This document shows positions 1 through 8,309 of a stretch of 64,000 bases of DNA, one piece after another. Each line of letters begins with the position of its first letter. Positions within the stretch are counted from its first letter, which is position 1. Below the pieces are notes generated by a model that worked only from the letters and a program-made list of their open reading frames with translations, made no database searches and had not been told where the DNA came from. Where the stretch lies: assembly GCA_017404505.1 (NCBI GenBank), contig JAFRCE010000004.1, positions 62,001 through 126,000 of the forward strand, written 5' to 3'. The position numbers were made by a program, and so were the translations under genes. The DNA is from Solobacterium sp. Lineage in GTDB: Bacteria; Bacillota_I; Bacilli_A; Erysipelotrichales; Erysipelotrichaceae.

Positions 1-2
1 TT

Positions 3-746
3 CCCGGCCTGCCGAGACGTTATTATCCGACGCTCGAGAAACTCGCGACCCATACGTCCGGTTATACGACGGAACCATATACATTACTGACCACACTGCC
101 GTTCTTTCTGAAAATGAATCAGGAAGGCGGCCTGTTCCATACCAATCCGTTCCGCGGCTATCCGGATGAAGAGGATATGATGAAGATCCTGAGGGAAACG
201 GTGCTGGAAGATAAACCGTATCCGTTTGTCTATTCCAATATCGGTATGAGCGTGCTCGGCTATATTGTCGGTAAGGTCAGCGGCGAAGGCTTCTGGGACA
301 GCATGAACCGTTATATCAAAGAAGACCTTGGCCTGAAGAACACCTTCCTCGGCAATGTGGATCTGATTGGTTATGACCGCAAGGATCAGCCTTGCCGCTG
401 CTGGCAATGGGAAAAAGAAGATATCATTGCACCGGCCGGCGCTCTGAATTCCACGGCGGAAGATCTGCTGCAGTTCGCCCGTCTGAATCTGGACGGTTCT
501 TTGCCATATCTGGCGTTCTGCCATACGATACACGGACCGTGCGAAAAGAATGCGGACAGCGGCCTGGCATGGCGTCTGGAAAAAGACGCGCCGATCAGCT
601 GGCATACCGGTGCCGCCGGCGCCTTCAATGCCTTCCTGGGCATCAACCGGGAAACAAAGACAGCCGTGGCAGTCGCTGCCAACTACGGTCTGGTCAATGC
701 TGAAGAGATCGGTTTCGCGATTCTCCGAAACGATCTGGCTGGATAA
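3..746 (+). CDS. Serine hydrolase, beta-lactamase / class C PBP family (5' end outside window)
   Basis: The frame is already open at the left edge, so about 247 C-terminal residues are visible and the SxxK nucleophile motif lies outside. Visible family signs are LATHTSGY (the stretch that follows SxxK in these enzymes), YSNIGMSVLGY giving the Y-x-N motif, and WHTGAAGAF giving the H/K-T-G box near the end. Members hydrolyse beta-lactams, D-amino-acid peptides or esters, and substrate cannot be told from this fragment. An ATG at 114 exists, but using it would discard the LATHTSGY motif, so the true start is upstream. The next gene follows after 17 bases with its own ribosome site. Confidence 0.82.
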   Translation, partial: PGLPRRYYPTLEKLATHTSGYTTEPYTLLTTLPFFLKMNQEGGLFHTNPFRGYPDEEDMMKILRETVLEDKPYPFVYSNIGMSVLGYIVGKVSGEGFWDSMNRYIKEDLGLKNTFLGNVDLIGYDRKDQPCRCWQWEKEDIIAPAGALNSTAEDLLQFARLNLDGSLPYLAFCHTIHGPCEKNADSGLAWRLEKDAPISWHTGAAGAFNAFLGINRETKTAVAVAANYGLVNAEEIGFAILRNDLAG

Positions 747-763
747 AGAATAAGGAGACCAAT

Positions 764-1537
764 ATGACGGAATCACGGCAGTACCTGGCATCAGCACAGG
801 AAGAATGCTGTTGCTGTGGGGAGACGGATGACAAAAAGCAGAACTGTATGATCTGCGGTCGGCCGCTGCACTATTTTCAGCGGGAAAGAATGTTTGAATG
901 CAGTATCTGCCACAAACTGAAACCCGGCAATGCGATCTGTGAAAACAGCCATTTTGTCTGTGACGAGTGTCATAGCGGCAAAAGCCAGGACGTTCTGCAG
1001 CTGCTCAGAAACAGCAGGGAAAAAGATCCGATCGTTCTGCTGCAGCAGATGTTCCGTCTGCCGTCCGTTCATCTGCATGGTCCGGAACACCACAGCATCG
1101 TGCCGGCTGTGCTGATCACCGCCTATCACAACTGCGGCGGGGAAATCGACTATGAAAGCAGTCTTAGGGAAGCCTGGAAACGCGGTCAGAAGATGGCCGG
1201 CGGCGCCTGTGGCTATCTGGGTGTCTGCGGTGCGGCAGCCGGTGCCGGCATCTTTGCCAGCATCGTCAGCGGCGCGACGCCTCTGAGGGAAAAAGAATGG
1301 GTGATTCCTCAGCAGCTGACAGCGGAATGCCTGCAGGCCATGATCGCGGTCGGCGGACCGCGCTGCTGCAAGCGTACCAGCCGCATTGCCATTGCCTGCG
1401 CGGCGGAATTCTGGGCAAAGCATTTCCAGGTGACAATGCCCATCAGCCAGACACCCTGCGGGTATTTCCAGATGAACCGGGAATGCATCAGGGAACGCTG
1501 TCCGTTCTTTCCGCAGAAGAAAACTCCGGAAGTCTGA
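764..1537 (+). CDS. Cysteine-rich DUF5714 domain protein
   Basis: A 257-residue protein with an unusually dense set of cysteines: CCCCG and CMICG near the N terminus, CSICHK, CDECH, a Gly-rich GACGYLGVCGAAAGAG stretch at about residues 147-162, and a C-terminal CGYFQMNRECIRERCPFF. This pattern matches what I recall of the DUF5714 family, whose biochemical role is not established. The N-terminal Cys pairs look like a zinc ribbon or Fe-S site (inference). The start is set by TAAGGAGACC just before the ATG. It lies on the edge of the molybdenum island and converges on the MocA-ModE fusion gene, from which it is separated only by a shared hairpin. Confidence 0.7.
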   Translation: MTESRQYLASAQEECCCCGETDDKKQNCMICGRPLHYFQRERMFECSICHKLKPGNAICENSHFVCDECHSGKSQDVLQLLRNSREKDPIVLLQQMFRLPSVHLHGPEHHSIVPAVLITAYHNCGGEIDYESSLREAWKRGQKMAGGACGYLGVCGAAAGAGIFASIVSGATPLREKEWVIPQQLTAECLQAMIAVGGPRCCKRTSRIAIACAAEFWAKHFQVTMPISQTPCGYFQMNRECIRERCPFFPQKKTPEV

Positions 1538-1560
1538 TGTGTGATTTCCGGAGTTCTTTT
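1522..1560. terminator. Bidirectional intrinsic terminator
   Basis: Perfect 9-bp inverted repeat AACTCCGGA / TCCGGAGTT whose loop contains the DUF5714 stop codon. It is followed by CTTTT on the plus strand and by a T-rich run on the minus strand, so it can serve both converging genes. Confidence 0.75.
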
Positions 1561-2498
1561 CATTCTTTACTGTCGCTTTGACACCAGTCGGGTATGATCC
1601 TGCGGAATTCTTCTTCCGCATGCTCCTGCATGATGCTTTCAAACTGACGGAAGGATTCGAGCAGCTGTTTGCCTCGTTCCGTCAGTTCGCTGCTGCTGCC
1701 GCTGAGACCGCCAACATTGCGCTTGATCAGTTCACACTGGGTCTGCAGTTCAATGTCACGGATCAGATTCCAGCCTTTTGTATACGATATCTGCATGGTC
1801 TTGCAGGCTTTCGATACGGAGCCGAGGTCACCGACCAGACTGAGCAGAAGAGCGATGCGGGAATCAAAGAACACCTTTTCCTTGGCAAAGGAAACATTGA
1901 GCAGGGGACGGATCATGGAACGGCTGTGCTGCTGTAGCAATTCCGTGTTTTTATAGACGTCGGCGTATTCAAGCAGGATGCCGCTGTCATCCACGTCGAC
2001 CGTCACCGGCTGGATGCCGTATTCGGCAAACGCTCCGGCCAGACCGCCTTCGCTCCGATAATCAATGATCCGGGATGCGAGACGGCTGGAAAGGATGATC
2101 GGATGTCCGGGCTTGCCGCCATAGGCAGGACGGATATAGTCACCTTCTTCATCCAGCAGGGTGCGGATCGTTTTCGCCGTGAAGAAGGGAATGTCACAGG
2201 GACTCAGAAGGATCCTGTCACATTTGCTGAGAAGATAGCTGATGCCGATGCGGTAACTGTCGATCATCTCGCTGCGGGCATAATTAAGATTGCGGAAAAA
2301 CATCACATCATAACGGGCGAGCTGATGTTCCAGCTCATCCGCTTTGTAGCCGGTGACGACAGCGATCTGAACAATGCCGGCATGGCGCAGCGTTGCGATG
2401 GTGCGTTCGGCAAGGGTGATCGTTCCCAGTGTCTGCAGCGGCTCAAATTCCGTGTTCTGACCGGCCGCGGCGATGACTGCTCCGATTCTCTGCTTCAT
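1560..2498 (-). CDS. MocA-like nucleotidyltransferase domain fused to a ModE-type DNA-binding domain
   Basis: 312 residues. Residues 1 to about 195 have the MobA/MocA fold pattern: IGAVIAAAG, VVTGYKADE, SPCDIPFF (the metal-binding D-x-P) and GKPGHPIILSS. The loop after AAAG, which in active enzymes reads G-x-S-x-R-M-G-x-x-K, is GQNTEFEPLQ here, so the Arg and Lys that hold the NTP are missing. Residues from about 205 onward match the ModE/LysR-like winged helix (GDLGSVSKACKTMQISYTKG, then GGLSGSSSELTERGKQLLE). I infer a molybdenum- or cofactor-sensing transcription regulator in which a dead transferase domain is the sensor. The start is supported by AGAGG upstream. A nested inverted repeat sits in its leader. 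Confidence 0.78.
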   Translation of the reverse strand: MKQRIGAVIAAAGQNTEFEPLQTLGTITLAERTIATLRHAGIVQIAVVTGYKADELEHQLARYDVMFFRNLNYARSEMIDSYRIGISYLLSKCDRILLSPCDIPFFTAKTIRTLLDEEGDYIRPAYGGKPGHPIILSSRLASRIIDYRSEGGLAGAFAEYGIQPVTVDVDDSGILLEYADVYKNTELLQQHSRSMIRPLLNVSFAKEKVFFDSRIALLLSLVGDLGSVSKACKTMQISYTKGWNLIRDIELQTQCELIKRNVGGLSGSSSELTERGKQLLESFRQFESIMQEHAEEEFRRIIPDWCQSDSKE

Positions 2499-2525
2499 AT
2501 GAAAACCTCTGTTAATTCTTTAACA

Positions 2526-2559
2526 AGCGACTGTTACAAAAGTGTAATTTGACAGCGCT
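2526..2559. promoter_or_regulatory. Nested inverted repeat upstream of the MocA-ModE gene (candidate operator)
   Basis: The arms AGCGACTGT and ACAGCGCT, with an inner TTACA-AAAG-TGTAA, form an imperfect palindrome 28 to 61 bases upstream of the MocA-ModE start. On the plus strand it is followed by six Ts and so also resembles a terminator, but no plus-strand gene ends there. Autoregulation by the ModE-type domain is an inference. Confidence 0.4.
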
Positions 2560-2593
2560 TTTTTATTCATCCTTAATATAAGTAGAAGGGCTT

Positions 2594-2860
2594 TTACTCT
2601 GTGTGAGTGCCACATGGATCATAATCAATTCCTTTTCCTGTCAGGTCAGCCAGTTTCTGTTTTCCGAAGGAAGTATAGAAGACAATTTCACTTGGATTTC
2701 CCTGCAGATCTTCGCCCCGCAGACGTACGATGGCGGAGGTCTCTAGATAGTCAATTGGAAAAGTCCGGCGAAAAACACGGCCGGTGGAAGTGTCCGTCAC
2801 TTCGACCGTGACCTGATCGGCAGTGATCTGGAAAAGCTCTTGTTCATGATTTTCAGACAT
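2594..2860 (-). CDS. Small protein of unknown function beside the aldehyde oxidoreductase
   Basis: An 88-residue acidic protein with no membrane segment or signal peptide. It looks beta-rich (VTVEVTDTSTGRVFRRTF, then AIVRLRGEDLQGNPSEIVFY) and ends with a single Cys in GIDYDPCGTHTE. I do not recognise a family. It has a good ribosome site (GGAG eight bases before the ATG) and its own extended -10 promoter, and it is transcribed divergently from the molybdenum hydroxylase, toward the MocA-ModE gene. That position suggests a role in the molybdenum island, but nothing in the sequence names it. Confidence 0.7.
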   Translation of the reverse strand: MSENHEQELFQITADQVTVEVTDTSTGRVFRRTFPIDYLETSAIVRLRGEDLQGNPSEIVFYTSFGKQKLADLTGKGIDYDPCGTHTE

Positions 2861-2882
2861 AATGAATTCTCCGTTTTATACT

Positions 2883-2891
2883 ATTCTATCA
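2883..2891 (-). promoter_or_regulatory. Extended -10 promoter for the 88-residue gene
   Basis: TGATAGAAT on the minus strand, about 22 bases before the start codon. No convincing -35. Confidence 0.5.
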
Positions 2892-2971
2892 TATCCGAAG
2901 CACGGGTATTTACGCATGTATTCTGATCAGGTTTGAAAAACATAATTAATACTCTGAGAAAGGAGGAGAAC

Positions 2972-5719
2972 ATGATTAAGAAGACATTTATCATCAACGG
3001 TGTCGAACGCAAGATCTTCCTGGAAGGCGACGAAACTCTCTCGACCGTCCTGCGTGAAAGACTTCTGCTGACCGGCACCAAGATCGGCTGCGGCGCCGGA
3101 CACTGCGGCGCATGTAACGTCATCATGAACGGCCGTATCGTCAAATCATGTCTGCAGAAGGCAGTCAAGGTTCCTGATTTCACCGAGATCACGACAATTG
3201 AAGGCATCGGTACCGTCAGCAACCTGCATCCGCTGCAGCTCGCCTGGATGGCATTCGGCTGTGCTCAGTGCGGCTTCTGCAGCCCGGGCTTTATCGTAAG
3301 CGCCAAGGTGCTGCTGGATCAGAATCCGAATCCGACCCGCGAAGAAGTACGCGACTGGTTCAACAAGAGCCGCAACCTGTGCCGCTGCACCGGCTACAAA
3401 CCGCTGGTTGACGCGACCATGGCAGCAGCTGCTGTTCTGCGCGGCGAGATGAAGAAAGAAGATCTCGTTTATCAGGCTAACGGCAAGTCCATCGTAGGTA
3501 CGGAATATGTCCGTCCGTCCGCAGCCATGAAGGTTACCGGTACATGGGACTTCGGTGCTGACGATGCTCTGCGCATGCCGGAAGACACACTGCGTCTGGC
3601 CCTCGTACAGGCAGAAGTATCCCATGCGAATCTGAAGGGTGTCGACACATCCGAAGCAGAGAAGATGCCGGGTGTCTACAAGGTCATCACAGCCAAGGAC
3701 GTTCCGGGCTCCAACCGCATCAACGGTCTGGTCATGCTGCCGCTGAATAATAAGTGCGACGGCTTCGACCGCCCGATCCTCTGCGACGAAAAGATTTTCC
3801 AGTATGGTGATGCGATCGCTATCGTAGCTGCCGATACAGAAGAACACGCCAAGGCTGCCGCAAAGGCTGTCAAGGTCGATCTGGAAGAACTGCCGGCCTA
3901 CATGAGCGCGCCGGAAGCTCTGGCAGCGGATGCCATCGAGATCCATCCGGGCACACCGAACGAATACTATGAAACCAACGCCATCAAGGGCGATGACTTT
4001 GACTGGGATGCATGGCCGGCAGAGCAGCAGGTCGAAATCGAAAGCTACTGCTCACGTCAGCCGCACCTGTTCATCGAACCTGACAACGGCTATGCATACA
4101 TCGATGAAGACGGCATGCTGACGATTCACTCCAAGTCGATCGGTATCCATCTGCATATGCCGATGATCGCCGATGGTATCGGTATCCCGATGGAGAAGCT
4201 CCGTATGGTTCAGAACCACACCGGCGGAACCTTCGGCTACAAGTTCTCTCCGACCAACGAAGCACTGCTGGGCGTCGCCGCTCTGGTATGCCAGCGTCCG
4301 GTTTCCCTGAACTTCAACATGTATCAGTCCATTACCTACACAGGCAAGAGATCACCGGGCTTCATGCACATCAAACTCGCCGCTGACAAAGACGGCAAAC
4401 TCAAGGCTCTGTGGGGACGCAACTATATCGACCACGGTCCGTACTCCGAATTCGGTGACCTGCTGACACATCGTCTGTCTCAGTTCGTCGGTGCCGGTCT
4501 TGATATTCCGAGCATCCGCAACAAGTCGACGACAGTCTTCACGAACCATGCCTGGGGTTCCGCATTCCGTGCTTACGGTTCACCGCAGTCCTTCATGGGC
4601 TCTGACATCGCGATCGACGTACTGGCTGACAAGATGGGCATCGATCCGTTCGAGATGAGAGCGATGAACTGCTATAAGGAAGGTGCCGGATCCACGACAC
4701 CGACCGGCTGCAAACCGGATGTATACTGTGAAGAAGACCTCTTCGACAAGGCAAGACCGTACTATGAAGCAGCCAAGAAGCGTGTTGCGGAAAAGAACGC
4801 CGCAAGCGACGGCAGAATCAAGTATGGTGTCGGCGTATCACTCGGTGTATACGGCTGCGGTCTGGATAACTCCGACGCTTCCGAATGCTATGCTGACCTG
4901 AACCCGGATGGAACAGTCACACTGAGAAACTCCTGGGAAGACCATGGCCAGGGTGCTGATATCGCCACACTGACAGCAGGTCACGAGACACTGCGTCAGG
5001 CCGGCTTCACTCCGGATATGATCAAACTCGAACTCTGCGACTCCAAGGTTACTCCTAACTCCGGCCCGGCCGGCGGCTCCCGTTCGACTGTCATGACCGG
5101 TTCGGCTACCAGAATCGCCTGCGAAAACCTGCTGAAGGCAATGCGCAAGGAAGACGGCACATACCGTACCTATCAGGAAATGGTTGACGAAGGAATCGAC
5201 ACACATGTCACCGGCGTCTACACCTATACAGCAAGCGTTGCTCTTGATCAGGCAACCAGCCAGGGCGATCCGTTCCCGGCATACATGTACACGATCTTCC
5301 TTCCGGAAGTCGCTGTCGATACCGAGACCGGTAAAGTCAAGGTTGAGAAATTCACGGCTGTCGCTGACTGCGGTACCATCCTGAACAAACTGGCTGTAGA
5401 CGGCAACTTCTATGGCGGTCTGGTACAGGGTATCGGTCTGGCTCTGAGCGAAGACTTCGAAGACCTCAGCAAGCACACCAGCCTGCTGAAGTGCGGAATC
5501 CCGTATCCGAACGACGCACCGGATGACATCGAACTGGTATTCCAGGAGAACCATCCGCGTCCGAACGGCCCGTACGGCGCTTCCGGCTGTGGTGAAGCAC
5601 CGCTCGATGCTCCGCATCCGGCGATCCTCAATGCGATCTTCAATGCGACCGGTGCGAGAATCACACGTATCCCGGCCCGTCCGGAGAACGTGCTCGAAGC
5701 ACTGCGTGAAGTAAAATAA
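2972..5719 (+). CDS. Molybdenum-dependent aldehyde oxidoreductase (Mop-like, xanthine oxidase family)
   Basis: 915 residues from the ATG placed 9 bases after AAAGGAGGAG. An in-frame ATG at 2933 has no such site. Ferredoxin-like [2Fe-2S] ligands C40, C45, C48, C60 come first, and the helical [2Fe-2S] domain has C100, C103, C137, C139. The large molybdenum domains follow, with GGTFGYKFSPTNEAL, YTGKRSPGF, AWGSAFRAYGSPQS, GPAGGSRSTVMTG and the catalytic Glu at about 875 in GASGCGEAPL. The single-chain layout without an FAD domain and the length match Desulfovibrio gigas Mop (907 residues), which oxidises aldehydes to acids using molybdopterin cytosine dinucleotide. The true substrate is unknown and other hydroxylations (purines, aromatics) remain possible. 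Electrons probably pass to the protein encoded next. Confidence 0.9.
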   Translation: MIKKTFIINGVERKIFLEGDETLSTVLRERLLLTGTKIGCGAGHCGACNVIMNGRIVKSCLQKAVKVPDFTEITTIEGIGTVSNLHPLQLAWMAFGCAQCGFCSPGFIVSAKVLLDQNPNPTREEVRDWFNKSRNLCRCTGYKPLVDATMAAAAVLRGEMKKEDLVYQANGKSIVGTEYVRPSAAMKVTGTWDFGADDALRMPEDTLRLALVQAEVSHANLKGVDTSEAEKMPGVYKVITAKDVPGSNRINGLVMLPLNNKCDGFDRPILCDEKIFQYGDAIAIVAADTEEHAKAAAKAVKVDLEELPAYMSAPEALAADAIEIHPGTPNEYYETNAIKGDDFDWDAWPAEQQVEIESYCSRQPHLFIEPDNGYAYIDEDGMLTIHSKSIGIHLHMPMIADGIGIPMEKLRMVQNHTGGTFGYKFSPTNEALLGVAALVCQRPVSLNFNMYQSITYTGKRSPGFMHIKLAADKDGKLKALWGRNYIDHGPYSEFGDLLTHRLSQFVGAGLDIPSIRNKSTTVFTNHAWGSAFRAYGSPQSFMGSDIAIDVLADKMGIDPFEMRAMNCYKEGAGSTTPTGCKPDVYCEEDLFDKARPYYEAAKKRVAEKNAASDGRIKYGVGVSLGVYGCGLDNSDASECYADLNPDGTVTLRNSWEDHGQGADIATLTAGHETLRQAGFTPDMIKLELCDSKVTPNSGPAGGSRSTVMTGSATRIACENLLKAMRKEDGTYRTYQEMVDEGIDTHVTGVYTYTASVALDQATSQGDPFPAYMYTIFLPEVAVDTETGKVKVEKFTAVADCGTILNKLAVDGNFYGGLVQGIGLALSEDFEDLSKHTSLLKCGIPYPNDAPDDIELVFQENHPRPNGPYGASGCGEAPLDAPHPAILNAIFNATGARITRIPARPENVLEALREVK

Positions 5720-5743
5720 ACTGCAATAACAGCAGAAACGGAA

Positions 5744-5780
5744 AGAATGGGCGCAGTGTGCGCCCATTCTTCTTCATTTT
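5744..5780 (+). terminator. Intrinsic terminator after the oxidoreductase gene
   Basis: 12-bp perfect stem AGAATGGGCGCA / TGCGCCCATTCT with a 3-base loop, then TCTTCATTTT. It lies between the oxidoreductase and its likely redox partner, so it may make the first transcript more abundant than the rest. Confidence 0.75.
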
Positions 5781-5801
5781 CAGCTAGAATGGAGACAGGA
5801 T

Positions 5802-8078
5802 ATGACGGACCATTTTAAAGAACGTTCCACCCGGGACTATCATCAGAAACAGCTGTTTTCAAAAGAGGATCTGGAAAGAAGGGAAAGCCTGTGCACCCAT
5901 GAGGATCCTCCTTTCTGCAATGCCGCGTGCCCGCTGAAACTGGATGTCAAAGCGATGCTGGCGGCTGTCTCGGACGGTGATTTTGCCAAAGGCCGCAGTC
6001 TGATGGAATTCATTTCACCGTTTCCTGAGATCCTGGCCTGGGGGTGCGACGCGCCATGCCGCAAAGTATGCCGGCGCAGTGAAATCGAGGAGAGCGTGAA
6101 TATCCCGGCCATCGAACGAGCGATCATGCAGCACAGCATGGTGCCGAAAGCGAAGGGACTTTTGAAACTGCGCAAGAAGCAGCGTCTTGCGGTCTTTGGC
6201 AGCAGTCTGTTCACGCTGGCACTCGCAGCTGACATGGCCGCGAAAAAATATCCGGTCACCCTGTATACCGAAGCGGAAGATGAAATGGATCTGATGCGCC
6301 GCTGTGCCGATCTGCCGGATGAGATCCTCCAGCGGCAGCTGCCGCTTCTCAGAAAGGCGGACCTGAAGATCTGTTACAGTACCATAGTTGACAGAGCTTT
6401 TCTGGAAAACGAAGAAAAGAATTACGATCTGGTCTGCGGCGCGGAATATCTGAAAACCGATGAAGTCGATCCTGTCACGCTGTGTGATGACGGAAACCGA
6501 GTTTTTCCGCATGCCGAAAAGAAGTATTCTCCCATTCTGCAGTCGTTCTTTGACGCCCGCCGGGCAGCCGTCTCGCTGGAAAGGATCATTCAGCGTATCG
6601 ATCCGCACAAGAGCCGTCCGCAGGAAGGGGAAACAGAATCCCATCTGTTTACGAATCTGACCTATATTCCAAGTGAGGAAGCTGTCATTGAAAACGGTGT
6701 TTACAGCCGCGAAGAAGCCATCCGGGAAGCCACCCGCTGCATCCAGTGCGAATGCGTGGAGTGTTTCCGGGGCTGTGCCTATCTGCGGGCATTCAAACGT
6801 TATCCGCGGCTGCTGACCAGAGAGATTTATAACAATACCGGCATTATCATGGGCGACCACATGATGAACAAGGCATTGAATTCCTGTTCGCTGTGCGGCC
6901 AGTGTACCGTGACATGTCCGAACGGCTACGACATGGCGGATATCTGCCGGGCGGCCAGGGAGAACATGGTCGATACCAGAAAGATGAGTCTCGCCGTGCA
7001 TGAATTCGCATTGCTGGACATGCTGTTTTCAAATAACGAAGGCTATCTGGCAAGAAAACAGCCGGGTCATGAAACCTGCCGCTATGTGTACTTTCCGGGC
7101 TGTCAGGCCAACGGCATCGCTCCGGATACGGTATATGAAACCTACCGTGATCTGATGAACAGAAAAGAAGGCGGCGTCGCCCTGATGCTTGGCTGCTGCA
7201 GTGTGATCGCCAAATGGGCAGGCAGACGGGAACTGTATGAAGAGCAGATATCGTTCCTGAAGGAAGAAATGCATAAACTGGGCGACCCGATCATCATCGC
7301 CGGCTGTCCGACCTGCCGCAGCACCCTCCGTGAGCATTTCCCGGAAGTCATCGGACTCTGGGACGTGCTGGAAGAAATCGGTCTGCCGGCCGGACACGAA
7401 ACTCTGACGAATGAAGTCATGATCCACGATGCCTGCAGCGCCCGTAATGATGCCGCGACCCAGGATGCGATCCGGCGTATCGTTTCATCGCTCGGCGGCA
7501 CAGTGAAGGAAGGAACCTGGTCGAAGGAACGTACAGCCTGCTGCGGCTATGGCGGTCTGGTATCCTACGTCAACCGGGAAATCGCCAGTCAGATGAGTGA
7601 AGAATGCGTCAAAGAAGATCCGGATGCGACCTATGTCACATACTGCATGGCCTGCCGGGACAGACTGAAGCGGCAGGGCACCGATGCCGTGCATTTCAGC
7701 GAACTGGTCTACGGCATCAGCGCGGACGATTCACCGGGTCTTTCGCAAAAACGGAAGAACCGCAAGCAGCTGAAAGAAAAACTTCTGAAGGAAGACTGGA
7801 AGGAAGAAACCATGGAAGAAAAACCGGCGTTCACATATGAACTCAGTGAAGAAGTGCGGCAGAAGATGGAAGACAGAATGATCCTGGAAAGCGATCTTCT
7901 GGAAACCATCCAGGCTTATCGGGATACGCAGATGGCGGTTTACAACGAAGCGGATGAAACCCTGACAACGCAGCACCGTATCGGCAATGTTTCTTTCTGG
8001 GTCAGATTTCAGGAAGAGGAAAATCATTATAAGATCCTGAGTGTTTACAGCCACCGTATGACGGTCAGAACCAGATAG
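5802..8078 (+). CDS. Multi-cluster iron-sulfur protein with CCG (heterodisulfide-reductase-like) domains
   Basis: 758 residues. The N terminus (about 25-110) resembles the Fe-S domain of glutamate synthase beta/DPYD-type proteins (CNAACPLKLD, CDAPCRKVCRR). The next stretch (LAVFGSSLFTLALAADM, about 128-145) sits where the FAD GxGPAG loop belongs but lacks it. A pair of 4Fe-4S motifs follows at C313 (CIQCECVECFRGC) and C362 (CSLCGQCTVTCP), then two CCG domains (YFPGCQANG near 430, CPTC near 503, CCGYGG near 580, CMACRDRL near 615) and a 90-residue tail of unknown fold. I recall the annotation 'pyridine nucleotide-disulfide oxidoreductase/dicluster-binding protein' for homologues next to Mop. 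I infer that it takes electrons from the oxidoreductase. Without the FAD loop, direct NAD(P) reduction by this chain is doubtful. Confidence 0.8.
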   Translation: MTDHFKERSTRDYHQKQLFSKEDLERRESLCTHEDPPFCNAACPLKLDVKAMLAAVSDGDFAKGRSLMEFISPFPEILAWGCDAPCRKVCRRSEIEESVNIPAIERAIMQHSMVPKAKGLLKLRKKQRLAVFGSSLFTLALAADMAAKKYPVTLYTEAEDEMDLMRRCADLPDEILQRQLPLLRKADLKICYSTIVDRAFLENEEKNYDLVCGAEYLKTDEVDPVTLCDDGNRVFPHAEKKYSPILQSFFDARRAAVSLERIIQRIDPHKSRPQEGETESHLFTNLTYIPSEEAVIENGVYSREEAIREATRCIQCECVECFRGCAYLRAFKRYPRLLTREIYNNTGIIMGDHMMNKALNSCSLCGQCTVTCPNGYDMADICRAARENMVDTRKMSLAVHEFALLDMLFSNNEGYLARKQPGHETCRYVYFPGCQANGIAPDTVYETYRDLMNRKEGGVALMLGCCSVIAKWAGRRELYEEQISFLKEEMHKLGDPIIIAGCPTCRSTLREHFPEVIGLWDVLEEIGLPAGHETLTNEVMIHDACSARNDAATQDAIRRIVSSLGGTVKEGTWSKERTACCGYGGLVSYVNREIASQMSEECVKEDPDATYVTYCMACRDRLKRQGTDAVHFSELVYGISADDSPGLSQKRKNRKQLKEKLLKEDWKEETMEEKPAFTYELSEEVRQKMEDRMILESDLLETIQAYRDTQMAVYNEADETLTTQHRIGNVSFWVRFQEEENHYKILSVYSHRMTVRTR

Positions 8079-8087
8079 GAGGGTATC

Positions 8088-8309
8088 ATGCCAAACGAAA
8101 AGACATATTATTCCCTGGAAGCCGGACAGAATCTTGTCTGCCATAAGTGCGGCGTGCATCTGATCAAGGGCAATGCCGTATTTGAATATCTGGACAACGC
8201 TTTTCCGGTGGAACTGCCGGTCTGTCCGCAGTGCGGTTTTGTCTATGTGCCGGAAGAACTGGCCATGGGCCGGGTCCTTTCCGTGGAAAAGGTACTGGAG
8301 GACAAATGA
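8088..8309 (+). CDS. Small zinc-ribbon/redox protein (DVU_1557-like)
   Basis: 73 residues with two CxxC pairs: VCHKCGVHL at about 18-21 and VCPQCGFVYVPEEL at about 47-50. This is a rubredoxin or zinc-ribbon arrangement. I recall the family as the DVU_1557 redox protein found beside aldehyde oxidoreductases. The start follows AGGAGGGTATC, 9 bases after the previous stop, and its stop overlaps the next start as ATGA. It could carry electrons or act as a metal/sulfur handling partner. The sequence does not decide. Confidence 0.75.
   Translation: MPNEKTYYSLEAGQNLVCHKCGVHLIKGNAVFEYLDNAFPVELPVCPQCGFVYVPEELAMGRVLSVEKVLEDK

Noticed and set aside
84-797. Long minus-strand frame of 237 codons opposite the serine hydrolase
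   Set aside because: It is the shadow of the plus-strand gene, which has clear family motifs. The minus translation has none and no ribosome site.
3146-3946. Minus-strand frames inside the oxidoreductase gene (also 4838-5767)
   Set aside because: Shadow frames created by codon bias. The plus-strand protein is continuous and has all cluster ligands.
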